This document shows, piece by piece, positions 55,147-64,000 of a stretch of DNA of 64,000 nucleotides. Source of the DNA: Haematococcus lacustris. Lineage: Eukaryota > Chlorophyta > Chlorophyceae > Chlamydomonadales > Haematococcaceae. Every line of letters begins with the position of its first letter. Within the stretch, counting starts at the first letter, position 1. The position numbers and the translations under genes are program-made. The DNA is taken from contig JASKMD010000008.1 in the NCBI GenBank assembly GCA_030144725.1, forward strand, positions 1,406,343-1,470,342. The letters are read 5' to 3'. The notes beneath the pieces were generated by a model. That model was not told the origin of the DNA and made no database searches. It saw nothing but the letters and a program-made list of their open reading frames with translations.

Positions 55147-56650
55147 ACTCACCAAGGGCACTGGAACCAGCACAACATGGACCCAGCTCATGCCTGCCAG
55201 CTGGACAGCCTGCCAAGCTCATCCGACATTCCAATGTGCAAGCCAGCAAGAAGCGAAGCAGCTCTCACAGCGACAGAGGGATACTGGCGTTCCTAAACTT
55301 GCCCCCATTGCAGCAGGGCAGCAGGCGGCCAGTACGACCTTTCGCGCATGCCTATTTGTGTCAACCCAGGGCTGTAGTAAACGCACCTCTTCTGGCTGGA
55401 GAGGGTCTGGTACAGGGTCAAGTCCGAACCGGGTGCTAGAAGGAGGTGAGCCTATTGATGATGGCTTCAATCGTCACGCGTCAAGCTGCATGGCTGCCCT
55501 CCTCCTCCTAGAGGTTTAGGACTTTCTGCAGCGCCCTTACTTAGCTATGGGCTGAATAAGGAGGTGTGAGGCTTGGGTCAAGGCTGCACCAGGTAGGCCG
55601 GACTGGAGCACCAAGACGATGCGTTGGGGAAAGGAGGTCGGGGTCGTGGGGCTAGACCAGGTTGTGGGGACTCGGTCGGAGAGTCTCCTTCCTCTTGGCG
55701 CAGACGCAGACGTACTTATTGCATGACGCAGCCATTGCTGCTGTTTCAAGTACTTCTGTTGACGAGGACGACAAGGCAGTTGATGACATGATGAGTAGTT
55801 TACACTGTTGAAGCCGTCAGTCGGCACGCTGATTGGCTGCCCTCCACATGTAGCATCATCCTACTATACAAGCAAGTGGCAACCAAGGCCAAACTACATT
55901 GTCGCCTCAAGCACCTGGCCTCACCAACAGCACAACGACGCTAATGGCCGGCAACATGTATGCCCCACAGCTCACAACAACATCAACATGACAGTAATGG
56001 CCATATCGCATGCTATAGTTTGCTACTTCAGTGTGGTTATACAGTGTGTTTGCGTACCATCAAGTTGACGTAGAGTGTATGGCTCATCTAACCCTCACTC
56101 TTCTCAACCCTGACCACATCATTCACAGCCATCTTCTCAGATCCGACATGGCAATTGTGTTCTGTTCAGAGCGCTCAGTGCACACACAGATCACAGGATA
56201 CTAGGCTGGCTGCACATCAACTCGCCGTCCATGCATATGCCACAAGCAGCAGAATTGCTGCCCAGGGCTGAAGTGAAGCACAGCACATCCCCTACTACTG
56301 GGAGATGCGTTATCTGCGACTACTCCGAACTGTTAGTACCTATACAGCCGGCACCAATACCTAATGTGAAGCGTGAAATGAAGCATAGCACCTGGCCACT
56401 TCTTTCAACCTGGCTGGCAGGCATTGCCAGGAGGCTCAAACGCTCGTCACAGTCAGGCAGGTGGATCACCCTCGCTCACATTTGCATCCCCATGTTTGGC
56501 ACATGCCATGCACTGATGGTTTTGATGGTGATGACAGCTTCAAATGCCCACCCAGTTTTTGCCTGCCGCATGCTGCTCACCCCTTTGGATTGCACGACAG
56601 CCACCAACACCCCTCCAGCAGGCGGTCCCAGCTGCCCTGCGGGCCTGTAG
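55147..56650. other. Convergent 3' intergenic region, nothing recognised
   Basis: This lies between the stop codons of the plus-strand coiled-coil gene and the minus-strand PH-domain gene, so it holds both 3' untranslated regions. No intact coding frame, RNA gene or mobile-element ends were found in the remaining 1.5 kb. Confidence 0.4.
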
Positions 56651-59600
56651 CTAGGAGGCTGCAAGCAGCCCCTGGTCCCCCTGTGCCCGGCCTGCCACCC
56701 CTGCCGCCGCCTCCCTCACTGCCAGCACCCACTCGCAGCAGCTGTCAGTGGAGGGCGCCCGCAGGGTCAGGCGGCGCACGCGCAGCGCACCCAGCAGGCT
56801 GCCCAGCACCCCCCAACCCGCCGCCTGTTGGGAAGGCCCGGCATTCAGAGTGATCAAGGGCGGCTGGCTGGACTCTAATTGGGCTCTGCAGCAGGGGCAG
56901 CCACAACAGCCACATCAGCAGCAGGGGCAGCCACATCAGCAGCAGGGGCAGCCACAACAGCCACATCAGCAGCAGGGGCAGCCGCATCAGCCACAACAGC
57001 CACATTGGCCACAGGTGCAGCAGCACATCACAGATTTGACCAGGCTCATCAGGCTAGGGGCCAAGCTAAGGGTAGTGTGCCCCTACTTAGACCTGGAGGA
57101 GGACTGGCGCCAGGCAAGGATCAGAGTCAAACCCAGAGCCCGTGTCTGGTCAGGCCCAGCAGGAGGTCTGTGCGCAGGCAGGGCAGGCGCCTGCACCAAG
57201 GGGCTGGTAGGCGCAGCGATGGGCCCATCCTTACCTCACCACCTAGACCTGCTGCAGCTGACTGCCACTGCAAGTCGCCATGCACAGACACGAGTGGCTT
57301 GTGCTGGTTTGCAGCAGCATAGAGCCCCACCTGGCCAGGGCTATGGAGCAGGCTGGGGGCAGGCAGCCATCGCCCCGCAGCCAGTGCAGGAAGCCTGCGC
57401 GTGTGAGCACTGCGTGGCCTGGCTGCCAGCGCCCAGCCGCCTCCTCCCACAGCTCCAGGGGTCCCTGTGAGGCCAGGAGGGAGCAGGGCAAGGGAGGGCC
57501 AGCTGGGTAAGCAGGCAGCCAGGCAGGTGGCAGTGCAGGGGGTGGGTGGGTGGGTGCCGGCAGCTGGTCCTTTTGCAGGCAGAAGGGGCAGCCGCTGCTG
57601 CTACTGCGTAACCAGCCATGGCCGCTGCATGCTCTGGTGCGCAGTGCCAGATGGAGAGCTAGTTGTCTAATTGAGTGCTGCGAAGACTGTGTCGGATGTG
57701 AACTCACATTTCTTCACGTGACCTTCATTTTCTTCGTTTCTATTATCGCGAGTTACATTTCTACCCAACTGCCCGACACTCGTCTAATCTCCATCTCTAA
57801 TCTAGAGCAAGCAGCTGCCGGCCTCACCTGGCAAACGATCTCAGGGCTGCAGAACAGCTCTGCGCTCGCCGCCTGCATACTCTCAGCCTGACGCGCCGCC
57901 AGCATTCCCGCAGCTTCACTGGCCGTGGCTGCTGCCCTGCAGCTCACAGGCAGGAGGACACACTACAACCTTACTGACCAACACCAACAGTGCAGGCGCA
58001 GGCAGACAGGCAGTGCAGGCAGGAGTGGGTGCGGCTGCCCGGACCAATGGCGTGCCTGACCTCCACACTGCCCTGCCCACCCCACCCCTAGCACCATGCA
58101 TGCCCTGCCCACGCCCCCTTCCCCGACCAAGTCTGCTTGCCCTGCCCTCCCCCTCCCTGCACGCTGCTGGTAGTGCCTACCACAGCCCACCCCGCCCACC
58201 CCTCACTTTGTGAGTTCACTGAGCTGCTGGCCAGCCTGGTCCGCGCCCAGGGTGCCCCACACACAGGGTGCTGCACAGGCCTGCGCCATGCGCTGCAGCT
58301 CAGGCTGGAGGGGCAGGGCCGCCGCCTGGTACACCTCAGAGGCGGTGGCCAGCACCTGCAGCCGGCACCCCTCTCACTCACCTCTCACTCAGGCAGGCAG
58401 CAGTCACTCTTCAGGTCACAGTGCCCTTCCCATACTACCCTTCTACATACCCTTCCCTTAGCTGCACAGCGTGGAGGTGATGCAGTGCTGCCAGCCAGGG
58501 CGCCTGACTGTGATCAGCAGCAGCAGGGGCGCCACAGGCAGGGAGTGCCTGGGGGGGAGTCCCTGCCTGCCCTGCACCATCCTGAGGAGCCACAGGACCA
58601 CTGCCGGGTCATCTACATCTTCACAGCCTTGCCCGCCTGCTCCCAGCCGGGCTCAGCCAGCCTAGAGCCCAGCCGGAGCCTGGCACAGCCCGGGCACAGT
58701 CCTGCCAGCCCAAACTGCCTGGCTGCCAGGCGGCGGGCGAGCCTGGCCTGCCTGCAGCCTGCAGGTTACCTGATGCACCAGCTCCAGCCGAGCAGCCTCC
58801 AGGTCCTTGGCCTGGGAGAAGGCGGTGTTGAGGAAGGAGCGCTCCTTGTCCTGCCAGCGCTGCAGACCCTGCTGCTCCTGCAAAACAAACGTGTCAAGCT
58901 GCGCTGCTGCCGTGCACTGCCATGGCACTTGAGTGTGGTCCAGAAGGTCAGAATGCTAGTTGGAGGTGTGAGTGCGTGAAGCTCGCATGAAAGCATGCAT
59001 GAACAGCACATGTGCAGCACATATGCAAAGCTGACTGTCTAAGCAGGGACATGGCACCAAAGCGTGACCAAGACACAACAGCAAGCGAGCAGAAAGACCT
59101 CCACTGCCAGGACCCCACCTCACCTGCACCAGCAAGGCCTCAGCCGCCCATGGGTCAGTCTGGGGTCCACGCACCACCTGCCCTTCAGCTTGCAACTGCA
59201 ACAGTTGGTCAAACTCCTCCTGCAAACCCCACGCCGAGCCAAGTCTCAGGTGTGTTGTGTGAGGCTTGCATTGACATAGTGTGGCGCAATGATGCAGAAA
59301 AGCACTGGGGCTCCTAGGGAGGCATAGCTCTGGCATTAACGGTGCTGGGCGCTGCACATTACTGATGACCAGGTGTCGGGATGAACTCACGCAGGCTGCT
59401 GCGTGCTGCTTCAACAGCCCGTCAAGCGCCCGGCGCCCGGAGTTGAGGGCCGAGTTTAGCGCCGCAAACTCATCCCGCACGTCACGGCAAGTGGCCTGGA
59501 AGCGGTGCAACAGACGCTGCAGCTGCTGCGCCAGGCGTGCCAGGCTGGTTGCGATGTTGCCATGCGAGGCCGTGAGGGAGTCCGGCAGCTTGGACAACGC

Positions 59601-61919
59601 GGCCAATCCAACCACCACCAGGCTGCTCTCAGACTGGACATTAGGCGAGCCATGCACTTGCGCCTGCTCGCCGCACAAGGCAGGGTCTTCGGCCTTGACT
59701 GGCGATCGCGATTTTGCGAGGGCGGCACACGAAGGCCCAATTGCTGTCGCGCCGTTTCCAACGCTGAGAGCACGGCCTGCGCAGGCGGCTGAGGTGCTGC
59801 GGAGGGCGGCGACATAGGCTGACTCTGCCGAGGCTAAGCCGTGCACTAGCTTCACCAAGCCACTCAGCATCCTGCAACAGCAGGCACAGCATGGAGGCAT
59901 GGAGTAATAAGGTATGCACACACACATCAGCAGAGGGGCAGCAGGCGCTATGGTTTGCAATCAGTGCCACGCCCTGCTCACCTGCTGCTTCCCTCCAGCT
60001 GCTTCACAATCAGACCGCTGATCTCGGCCGCCACCCCACTCTCATCCTGCACACCACCTGCCACTGCACTGGGGGCTGCAGCCACACAGGCCAGAGGTGC
60101 CAGCAGGTGCCAAGGCACAGCGCATGCCCACCACCAACTGACCCAAACCCTTACCAACCCCAACCTTTCTGACCTGCTGCCTCCACCTTCACCCCTCAGC
60201 TCCACCCCACCCCCTAGCCCCACACCCTCACCCGCCGCTGTGCCAATTAGCTCAATGGCTCACCTATCTACCCCTGCTGGTCCATGGCTGGCCGGCAGCA
60301 CTACCTGCCAGGCAGTGCAGTGGGCCTGCCACCCCACCCCTGCCTTCGCCCCTGTCTGCTGACCTGGATGTCCAGGTCCAGCTGCTCCAGGGCCTGGCGC
60401 TGGCGCTCCACATCCCCCGAGTGGTCCCCCATCAGGGCCGCACAGCATGCGTGAGCCAGGAGGCTGGGCCGCACAGGAGTGACCTGGAGCCCCGGATTAC
60501 ACCACATCACACTACACATATCCACAGTTGCTTACCGTAGGCTATGAGGTGCTGTGCTGCCGCTGATCAGCACACCCCGGCACTGAATGTCAAAGGCACG
60601 ACACTGCCTACTGCAATTGCTGGTAAGCAGGGCTTGCACACTGAACTGTGGACAAGGAAGCACCTAGTGGTGGGGTTGTTCACTGCATGATTGGAAGGAG
60701 GCCAGTAGAGGGCGCTGCAGGGCTGTCTGCTTCTCTACTGCAGCGCTCCCTGGTGCAGCCCTCCCCGCAGTGCCCCGCAGTGCCCCTGGCAGGTGGCTGG
60801 ACAGGGGGCATTGAACATGCAGCGCACTGGGCAGAGCAGGTGGCTCCCGCTGGAGCTGTGCTGGTGGCCGGATCTGCCTGAATTGCCAGCCAAGGGCAAG
60901 GAGTACCCTGAGCTGGCTACAAGCGCCTGCTAGTCCGCCCACCCAGGGCCCAGCAGCAGCAGCAGCAGCAGCGGCAGCAACAGCCTTTGGCACAGTAGTG
61001 TGCCCCCTATAAGCTGTCACCAGCTTACATCAGTGCATGTTTGTCATGCCAACTCTAGGCTATAGCCCTGCCGCAGGGGCCAGGCAATAGTGTAGGTGGA
61101 AGGCGCCCATGCCACATGCATGGGACTACAACTCCACACAGCCAAAACACCAACATAACTTCATAAAGACAAGACACCACCCTTAGTGAGGGAACCTGGT
61201 TCTGCCTTAGCGGGCTGACGAGGGAGATGCTGCTTGAGCCTATTGCTCTGCTGAGCTTTCACTGCATTCTACCCTTGATGTAGAAACTGCAGCCACACTA
61301 GCTGACAATGCCCTGGCCTGACAGCTGACCCACACCCCGAGCTTGAGGTCAGCGCGGGTTCAGGTTGATGAGGGCACACCAGATGTAGGCTGGGCCTCAC
61401 CTGACCACCCACACAATTGCCTTGGGCTGGGGACGCCAAGCCAGTGCTGCCGCAGCGGCTGCCCAACTGCTGGCGGGCTGCATCTGCCAGCTGTGGGTCT
61501 TGGAGGATCTCAGCGCTGACGAAAGGGCGGCTCGGGGTTATGTCCAAGGACCCCTGCAGCCGGGGGGAGGTAGCTTGTGGCTCAAATGGTGTTGCAGCAC
61601 TCCCTGCCTCAGCTGCTTTCACCTTCTTCATCAGCAGCATCAGGGTGGCTTTCTCAGAGGGGTCGCGCCAATATACGTCATCCTGGAGGTGGTGGTTGTT
61701 GAGGGTTGAGGATGCTAAGCTAGAAGGTTGGGTGGGGGAGGACAGGTCTGAGGAGCTGTCAGCTAAGGGGTGGCTGTCCTCTTGCTCGGATGAGGCCGCA
61801 GGTGACATGCAAAAGTGATAGTCGAGGTAGTGTGCTGAGGTGGCTGAGCTGGCTTGTTCGGGCACTTGCACTTGCACTGGCTTGGACTTGGGCTGGGCTG
61901 ACTCGGCGTAGATAGGCAT
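56651..61919 (-). CDS. Probable F-BAR-like helical region plus C-terminal PH domain protein
   Basis: The ATG at 61919 starts MPIYAESAQPKSKPVQVQVP. Exons: 61919-61401, 60483-60364, 60046-59982, 59871-59391, 59219-59124, 58877-58770, a small one near 58515-58480, 58355-58207, about 57938-57832, about 57466-57252, and about 56818-56651 (TAG). Phases agree at the secure joins. The N-terminal exon is Ser/Pro-rich. The middle part is helical and contains SGLVKLVHGLASAESAYVAA, the pattern of FCH/F-BAR helices, followed by long helices (LARLAQQLQRLLHRFQATCR; RSFLNTAFSQAKDLEAARLE). Near the end, GHAVLTRAGFLHWLRGDG and LTLRAPSTDSCCEWVLAVRE are the first strands and the last helix of a PH domain. Such proteins bind and bend phosphoinositide membranes. 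The F-BAR call is weaker than the PH call. The last join, between the PH halves, is uncertain. Confidence 0.7.
56893..57012. repeat. Minisatellite of cagcaggggcagccac/aacagccacat units
   Basis: Four to five units of 'cagcaggggcagccacaacagccacat' and shortened forms lie between the two PH-domain coding pieces; best explained as intronic. Confidence 0.88.
60775..61235 (+). mobile_element. Decayed Fanzor-like 3' end, copy F, intronic and antisense
   Basis: The plus strand reads RWLDRG, then a frameshift, then ALNMQRTGQSRWLPLELCWW and PAKGKEYPEL before a stop. The conserved tail then carries all three hairpins: 61012-61025, 61065-61080 and 61106-61124. The further tail to about 61235 is shared with the 9.5-9.9 kb copy. 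It lies in the first intron of the minus-strand PH-domain gene. Confidence 0.75.
61000..61135 (+). ncRNA. Candidate guide-RNA-like 3' segment of copy F
   Basis: Three stems: AGCTG/CAGCT with loop TCAC; GCCCTG/CAGGGGC with loop CCG; CCCATGC/GCATGGG with loop CACAT. The matching third stem at 9846-9864 has loop CATGT. Stems are kept while loops differ, which supports RNA folding, although the protein part has decayed. Confidence 0.35.
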
Positions 61920-62245
61920 CAGACTGGCATGAGCCAGCTGCCTACCCCGCTGTGGGGCAGTCTAGCTCCGCGTGCTGACGTGCGTCGCGCTGGCAGGCTT
62001 TATGTGAGCAAGTTCAGAGAAGCTTCGGGCTCAGCTCATCCTACGCGACGTACTCAGGGGGGGTCACGCTGGCAGACCAAAAGACGCTCTCTGCTCAAAT
62101 GCCTCGACCAGCGTAGAAGTTGCGACGTGGGTTTGGTGGGTTTTGTTGTGGTGAAAGTGAACGTGGAAAATGCATGTGTGTGTACTTGAGTGTGACAAGC
62201 ACGAAAATCCTTAGTATATGTTGCTACCTCGCGTTGCTATTGTTT
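61920..62245. promoter_or_regulatory. Short divergent region between the PH-domain gene and Fanzor-like copy E
   Basis: About 325 bp separate the start codon of the minus-strand gene and the plus-strand MARKKRRT frame. Promoters of the host gene are expected here. No specific element was identified. Confidence 0.35.
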
Positions 62246-63666
62246 ATGGCGAGGAAGAAGAGACGAACCGGTGTGGGTGGGCCTAGTGCAGTGCCGGAGG
62301 ACCCGGACTTCAACCCGCTGGCCCACCTCCACGCGGAGTGGCTTGGCGTGGACCCGGGCAAGACGAATATGGCCACGGTGGCGCACGAGGAGCGCAGCGC
62401 CGACGGCTCAGTGGTGTCCGTACGCCACTGGACGCTAACCGCCGGGCAGTACNNNNNNNNNNNNNNNNNNNNNNNNNNNNNNNNNNNNNNNNNNNNNNNN
62501 NNNNNNNNNNNNNNNNNNNNNNNNNNNNNNNNNNNNNNNNNNNNNNNNNNNNNNNNNNNNNNNNNNNNNNNNNNNNNNNNNNNNNNNNNNNNNNNNNNNN
62601 NNNNNNNNNNNNNNNNNNNNNNNNNNNNNNNNNNNNNNNNNNNNNNNNNNNNNNNNNNNNNNNNNNNNNNNNNNNNNNNNNNNNNNNNNNNNNNNNNNNN
62701 NNNNNNNNNNNNNNNNNNNNNNNNNNNNNNNNNNNNNNNNNNNNNNNNNNNNNNNNNNNNNNNNNNNNNNNNNNNNNNNNNNNNNNNNNNNNNNNNNNNN
62801 NNNNNNNNNNNNNNNNNNNNNNNNNNNNNNNNNNNNNNNNNNNNNNNNNNNNNNNNNNNNNNNNNNNNNNNNNNNNNNNNNNNNNNNNNNNNNNNNNNNN
62901 NNNNNNNNNNNNNNNNNNNNNNNNNNNNNNNNNNNNNNNNNNNNNNNNNNNNCAAGTGGAAAGATAGGACTGAGATTGGGACAATTGGCTAGGAGGAGTG
63001 CTTAGCAGCTAGTCCATGCGGCTAGAGGAGGAGGAGCCATCGTATAGAAGGCGGACAATGTAACTCAGCGGCTGTGGGGACACACAAGCAGCTGGTGGTG
63101 TTCTTTGGCAATGCTGGCGTTGGCACGCAGGGTGGGTGGGGCGCCAATGCCGTGCTGCAGGCCTGCCGCAAGGTGGTGGAGTGGCCCTTCAGCGGCAAAC
63201 AAACAGACAGGCCACGTGGCAAGGTGGTGACAGTGGATGGGTTCCGCACCATCTGTGTCAGCTCAGCTATGAACAGCCCCCAGCGATGTGAGAGGCGGCC
63301 AGGAAGCCCCAGCCAGGTCAGGTGCAGGACCGTCTGTTGCGGTCAGCCTGGAGCCAGCGGTTTGAGGCGCCAGTGCGGGGGCTCATGTGGTGTCCCTGGA
63401 TGAAGCAAGACACCCTTGGGGATCTTGGCAAATCTAGATGGATAAATAGGAACCGCTACTTAGCCTCCAGCGGGTAGGGGATGCCCAGCGCCTAGTGGAG
63501 CTGTGCCGATGGCCAGGCCAACCAGCGGCTCCTGTCCTAGGCAAGGAGTACCCAGCAGCACCTGGGTTGCATAATGTGCTGCAGCGCAAACTCCAATCGG
63601 CCAAGCTGTACCCCAGCATCTTACATGTTGACAGCTGTTGACAGCACAGTTGTTCCCCTACAATTA
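62246..63666 (+). pseudogene. Fanzor-like (TnpB-related) nuclease, copy E, most complete but broken and gapped
   Basis: The frame from ATG 62246 reads MARKKRRTGVGGPSAVPE, with a basic start that could act as a nuclear signal, then AEWLGVDPGKTNMATVAHEE and SVRHWTLTAGQY, and runs into a 500-N gap. GVDPGKTN fits the first RuvC motif of TnpB/Fanzor (Asp catalytic). After the gap, 63080-63300 encodes KQLVVFFGNAGVGTQGGWGA, LQACRKVVEWP and VVTVDGFRTICVSSAMNSPQ. The last fits the 'vDEfrTS..C' region, but with Gly in place of the expected Glu. With frameshifts it continues as LRSAWSQRFEAPVRGLMWCP, then LSLQRVGDAQRLVELCRWPG and a stop near 63666; the DRDxNAA motif itself is lost. In Fanzor proteins this region forms the RNA-guided DNA-cleaving core. 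This copy is inferred to be inactive. It lacks the 3' tail of copies A, B, F and G and groups with copy D. Confidence 0.65.
62453..62952. other. Assembly gap (500 N) inside copy E
   Basis: Exactly 500 N; it hides the central part of the nuclease-like frame. The true size is unknown. Confidence 1.
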
Positions 63667-63837
63667 CTACAGGGCAGGGGCTGTGTTATCTGTTGTCCGA
63701 TCTGTTTGCATGCAGCAAGCATCCGGTACCACTACCGGATTCACTGCCCCAACCCACTTGCGAAGGCTGGGCAATCTAGACTGGGCTGTGTGCGGACTGG
63801 GCTGTGTGCGGGGCTGAAACGTGGGCTTACCAGGTAT

Positions 63838-64000
63838 TAGGGCGGATGTCGCGTCATGTTCCATCTCATGAGACGCTATCACGGCGTGTCGCTCTGAAAG
63901 AACAAGCGCACAGCGGGGTTGGTTACGGGCCAGGGCTAGGGCCAGGGCTGGTGCGGTGCTGGTGCTGACCTTCGATGAAATCCCACAGCGGGGAGACATA
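63838..64000 (-). CDS. Partial gene at the right edge, unknown product
   Basis: Two probable minus-strand exons: 64000-63971, reading YVSPLWDFIE with a gtcagc donor, and about 63896-63838. The second follows a ttctttcag acceptor, reads RHAVIASHEMEHDATSALIP and ends at a gtaagc donor. Both look like genuine splice contexts, but the peptide is too short to identify. The rest of the gene would lie beyond the window and possibly at lower coordinates, with the Fanzor-like copy E nearby. Confidence 0.4.

Noticed and set aside
56745..57026. Leu/Trp-rich minus-strand frame resembling membrane segments
   Set aside because: Produced by the cagcaggggcagccac minisatellite and interrupts the PH-domain coding order; treated as intron.

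Overview
The window is nuclear DNA of a flagellated, GC-rich green alga, most likely a chlorophycean/volvocalean. Genes are long and split into many short exons by GT-AG introns that commonly end in ...TGCAG. Coding sequence is extremely rich in Ala, Gln, Pro and Ser. Microsatellites and minisatellites are dense, and there are flagellar and centriolar genes. From memory, the repeated C-terminal peptide of the main mobile family resembles predicted proteins of Haematococcus; this was not checked. Two runs of exactly 500 N (24089-24588 and 62453-62952) are scaffold gaps.

Host genes, left to right. (1) 1467-11112 (-): a giant Pro/Ser/Gln-rich protein of unknown function with one exon of about 5.1 kb. 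(2) 12385-15113 (+): a sperm-tail PG-rich (SHIPPO-type) repeat protein, probably flagellar. (3) 24907-28176 (-): a POC5-like centrin-binding centriole protein. (4) 30488-41226 (-): a BIG-type Sec7-domain ARF guanine-nucleotide exchange factor. (5) 42336-47238 (+), divergent from BIG: a fatty acyl-CoA reductase with an unusual low-complexity insertion. (6) 48164-55146 (+): a charged coiled-coil protein. (7) 56651-61919 (-): a protein with a probable F-BAR-like helical region and a C-terminal PH domain. (8) 63838-64000 (-): exons of a gene running off the right edge.

Mobile DNA is concentrated at 15.2-24.1 kb and 28.3-29.7 kb, and in introns. The dominant family carries protein motifs of the TnpB/Fanzor (OMEGA) RNA-guided nuclease superfamily. 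A RuvC-I-like 'GVDPGKTN' lies at about 62.35 kb. A 'VVTVDGFRT' region with a preceding 'FFGNAGVGTQGGWG' block lies at about 63.1 kb. The terminal 'DRDxNAAxN' RuvC-III-like motif recurs near 9.55, 16.7, 28.7 and 50.0 kb and, decayed, near 60.8 kb. At least eight full, deleted or decayed copies or pieces are present. Copies of one subfamily share about 160 bp directly after the stop codon, with small hairpins whose stems persist while the loops vary. This is a candidate guide-RNA (omegaRNA-like) segment and the most interesting feature of the window.

Other mobile DNA includes a decayed Ty3/gypsy RT-RNase H fragment split by a 1,282-bp terminal-inverted-repeat element with a 7-bp target duplication. 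There are two hAT-like MITEs (782 and 276 bp), each with a perfect 8-bp target duplication, and a long imperfect inverted repeat around the larger one.

Exon limits were assigned by eye from splice motifs and reading-frame continuity, so internal boundaries are approximate and small exons may be missed. Coordinates of multi-exon genes span first to last recognised coding base, including introns.
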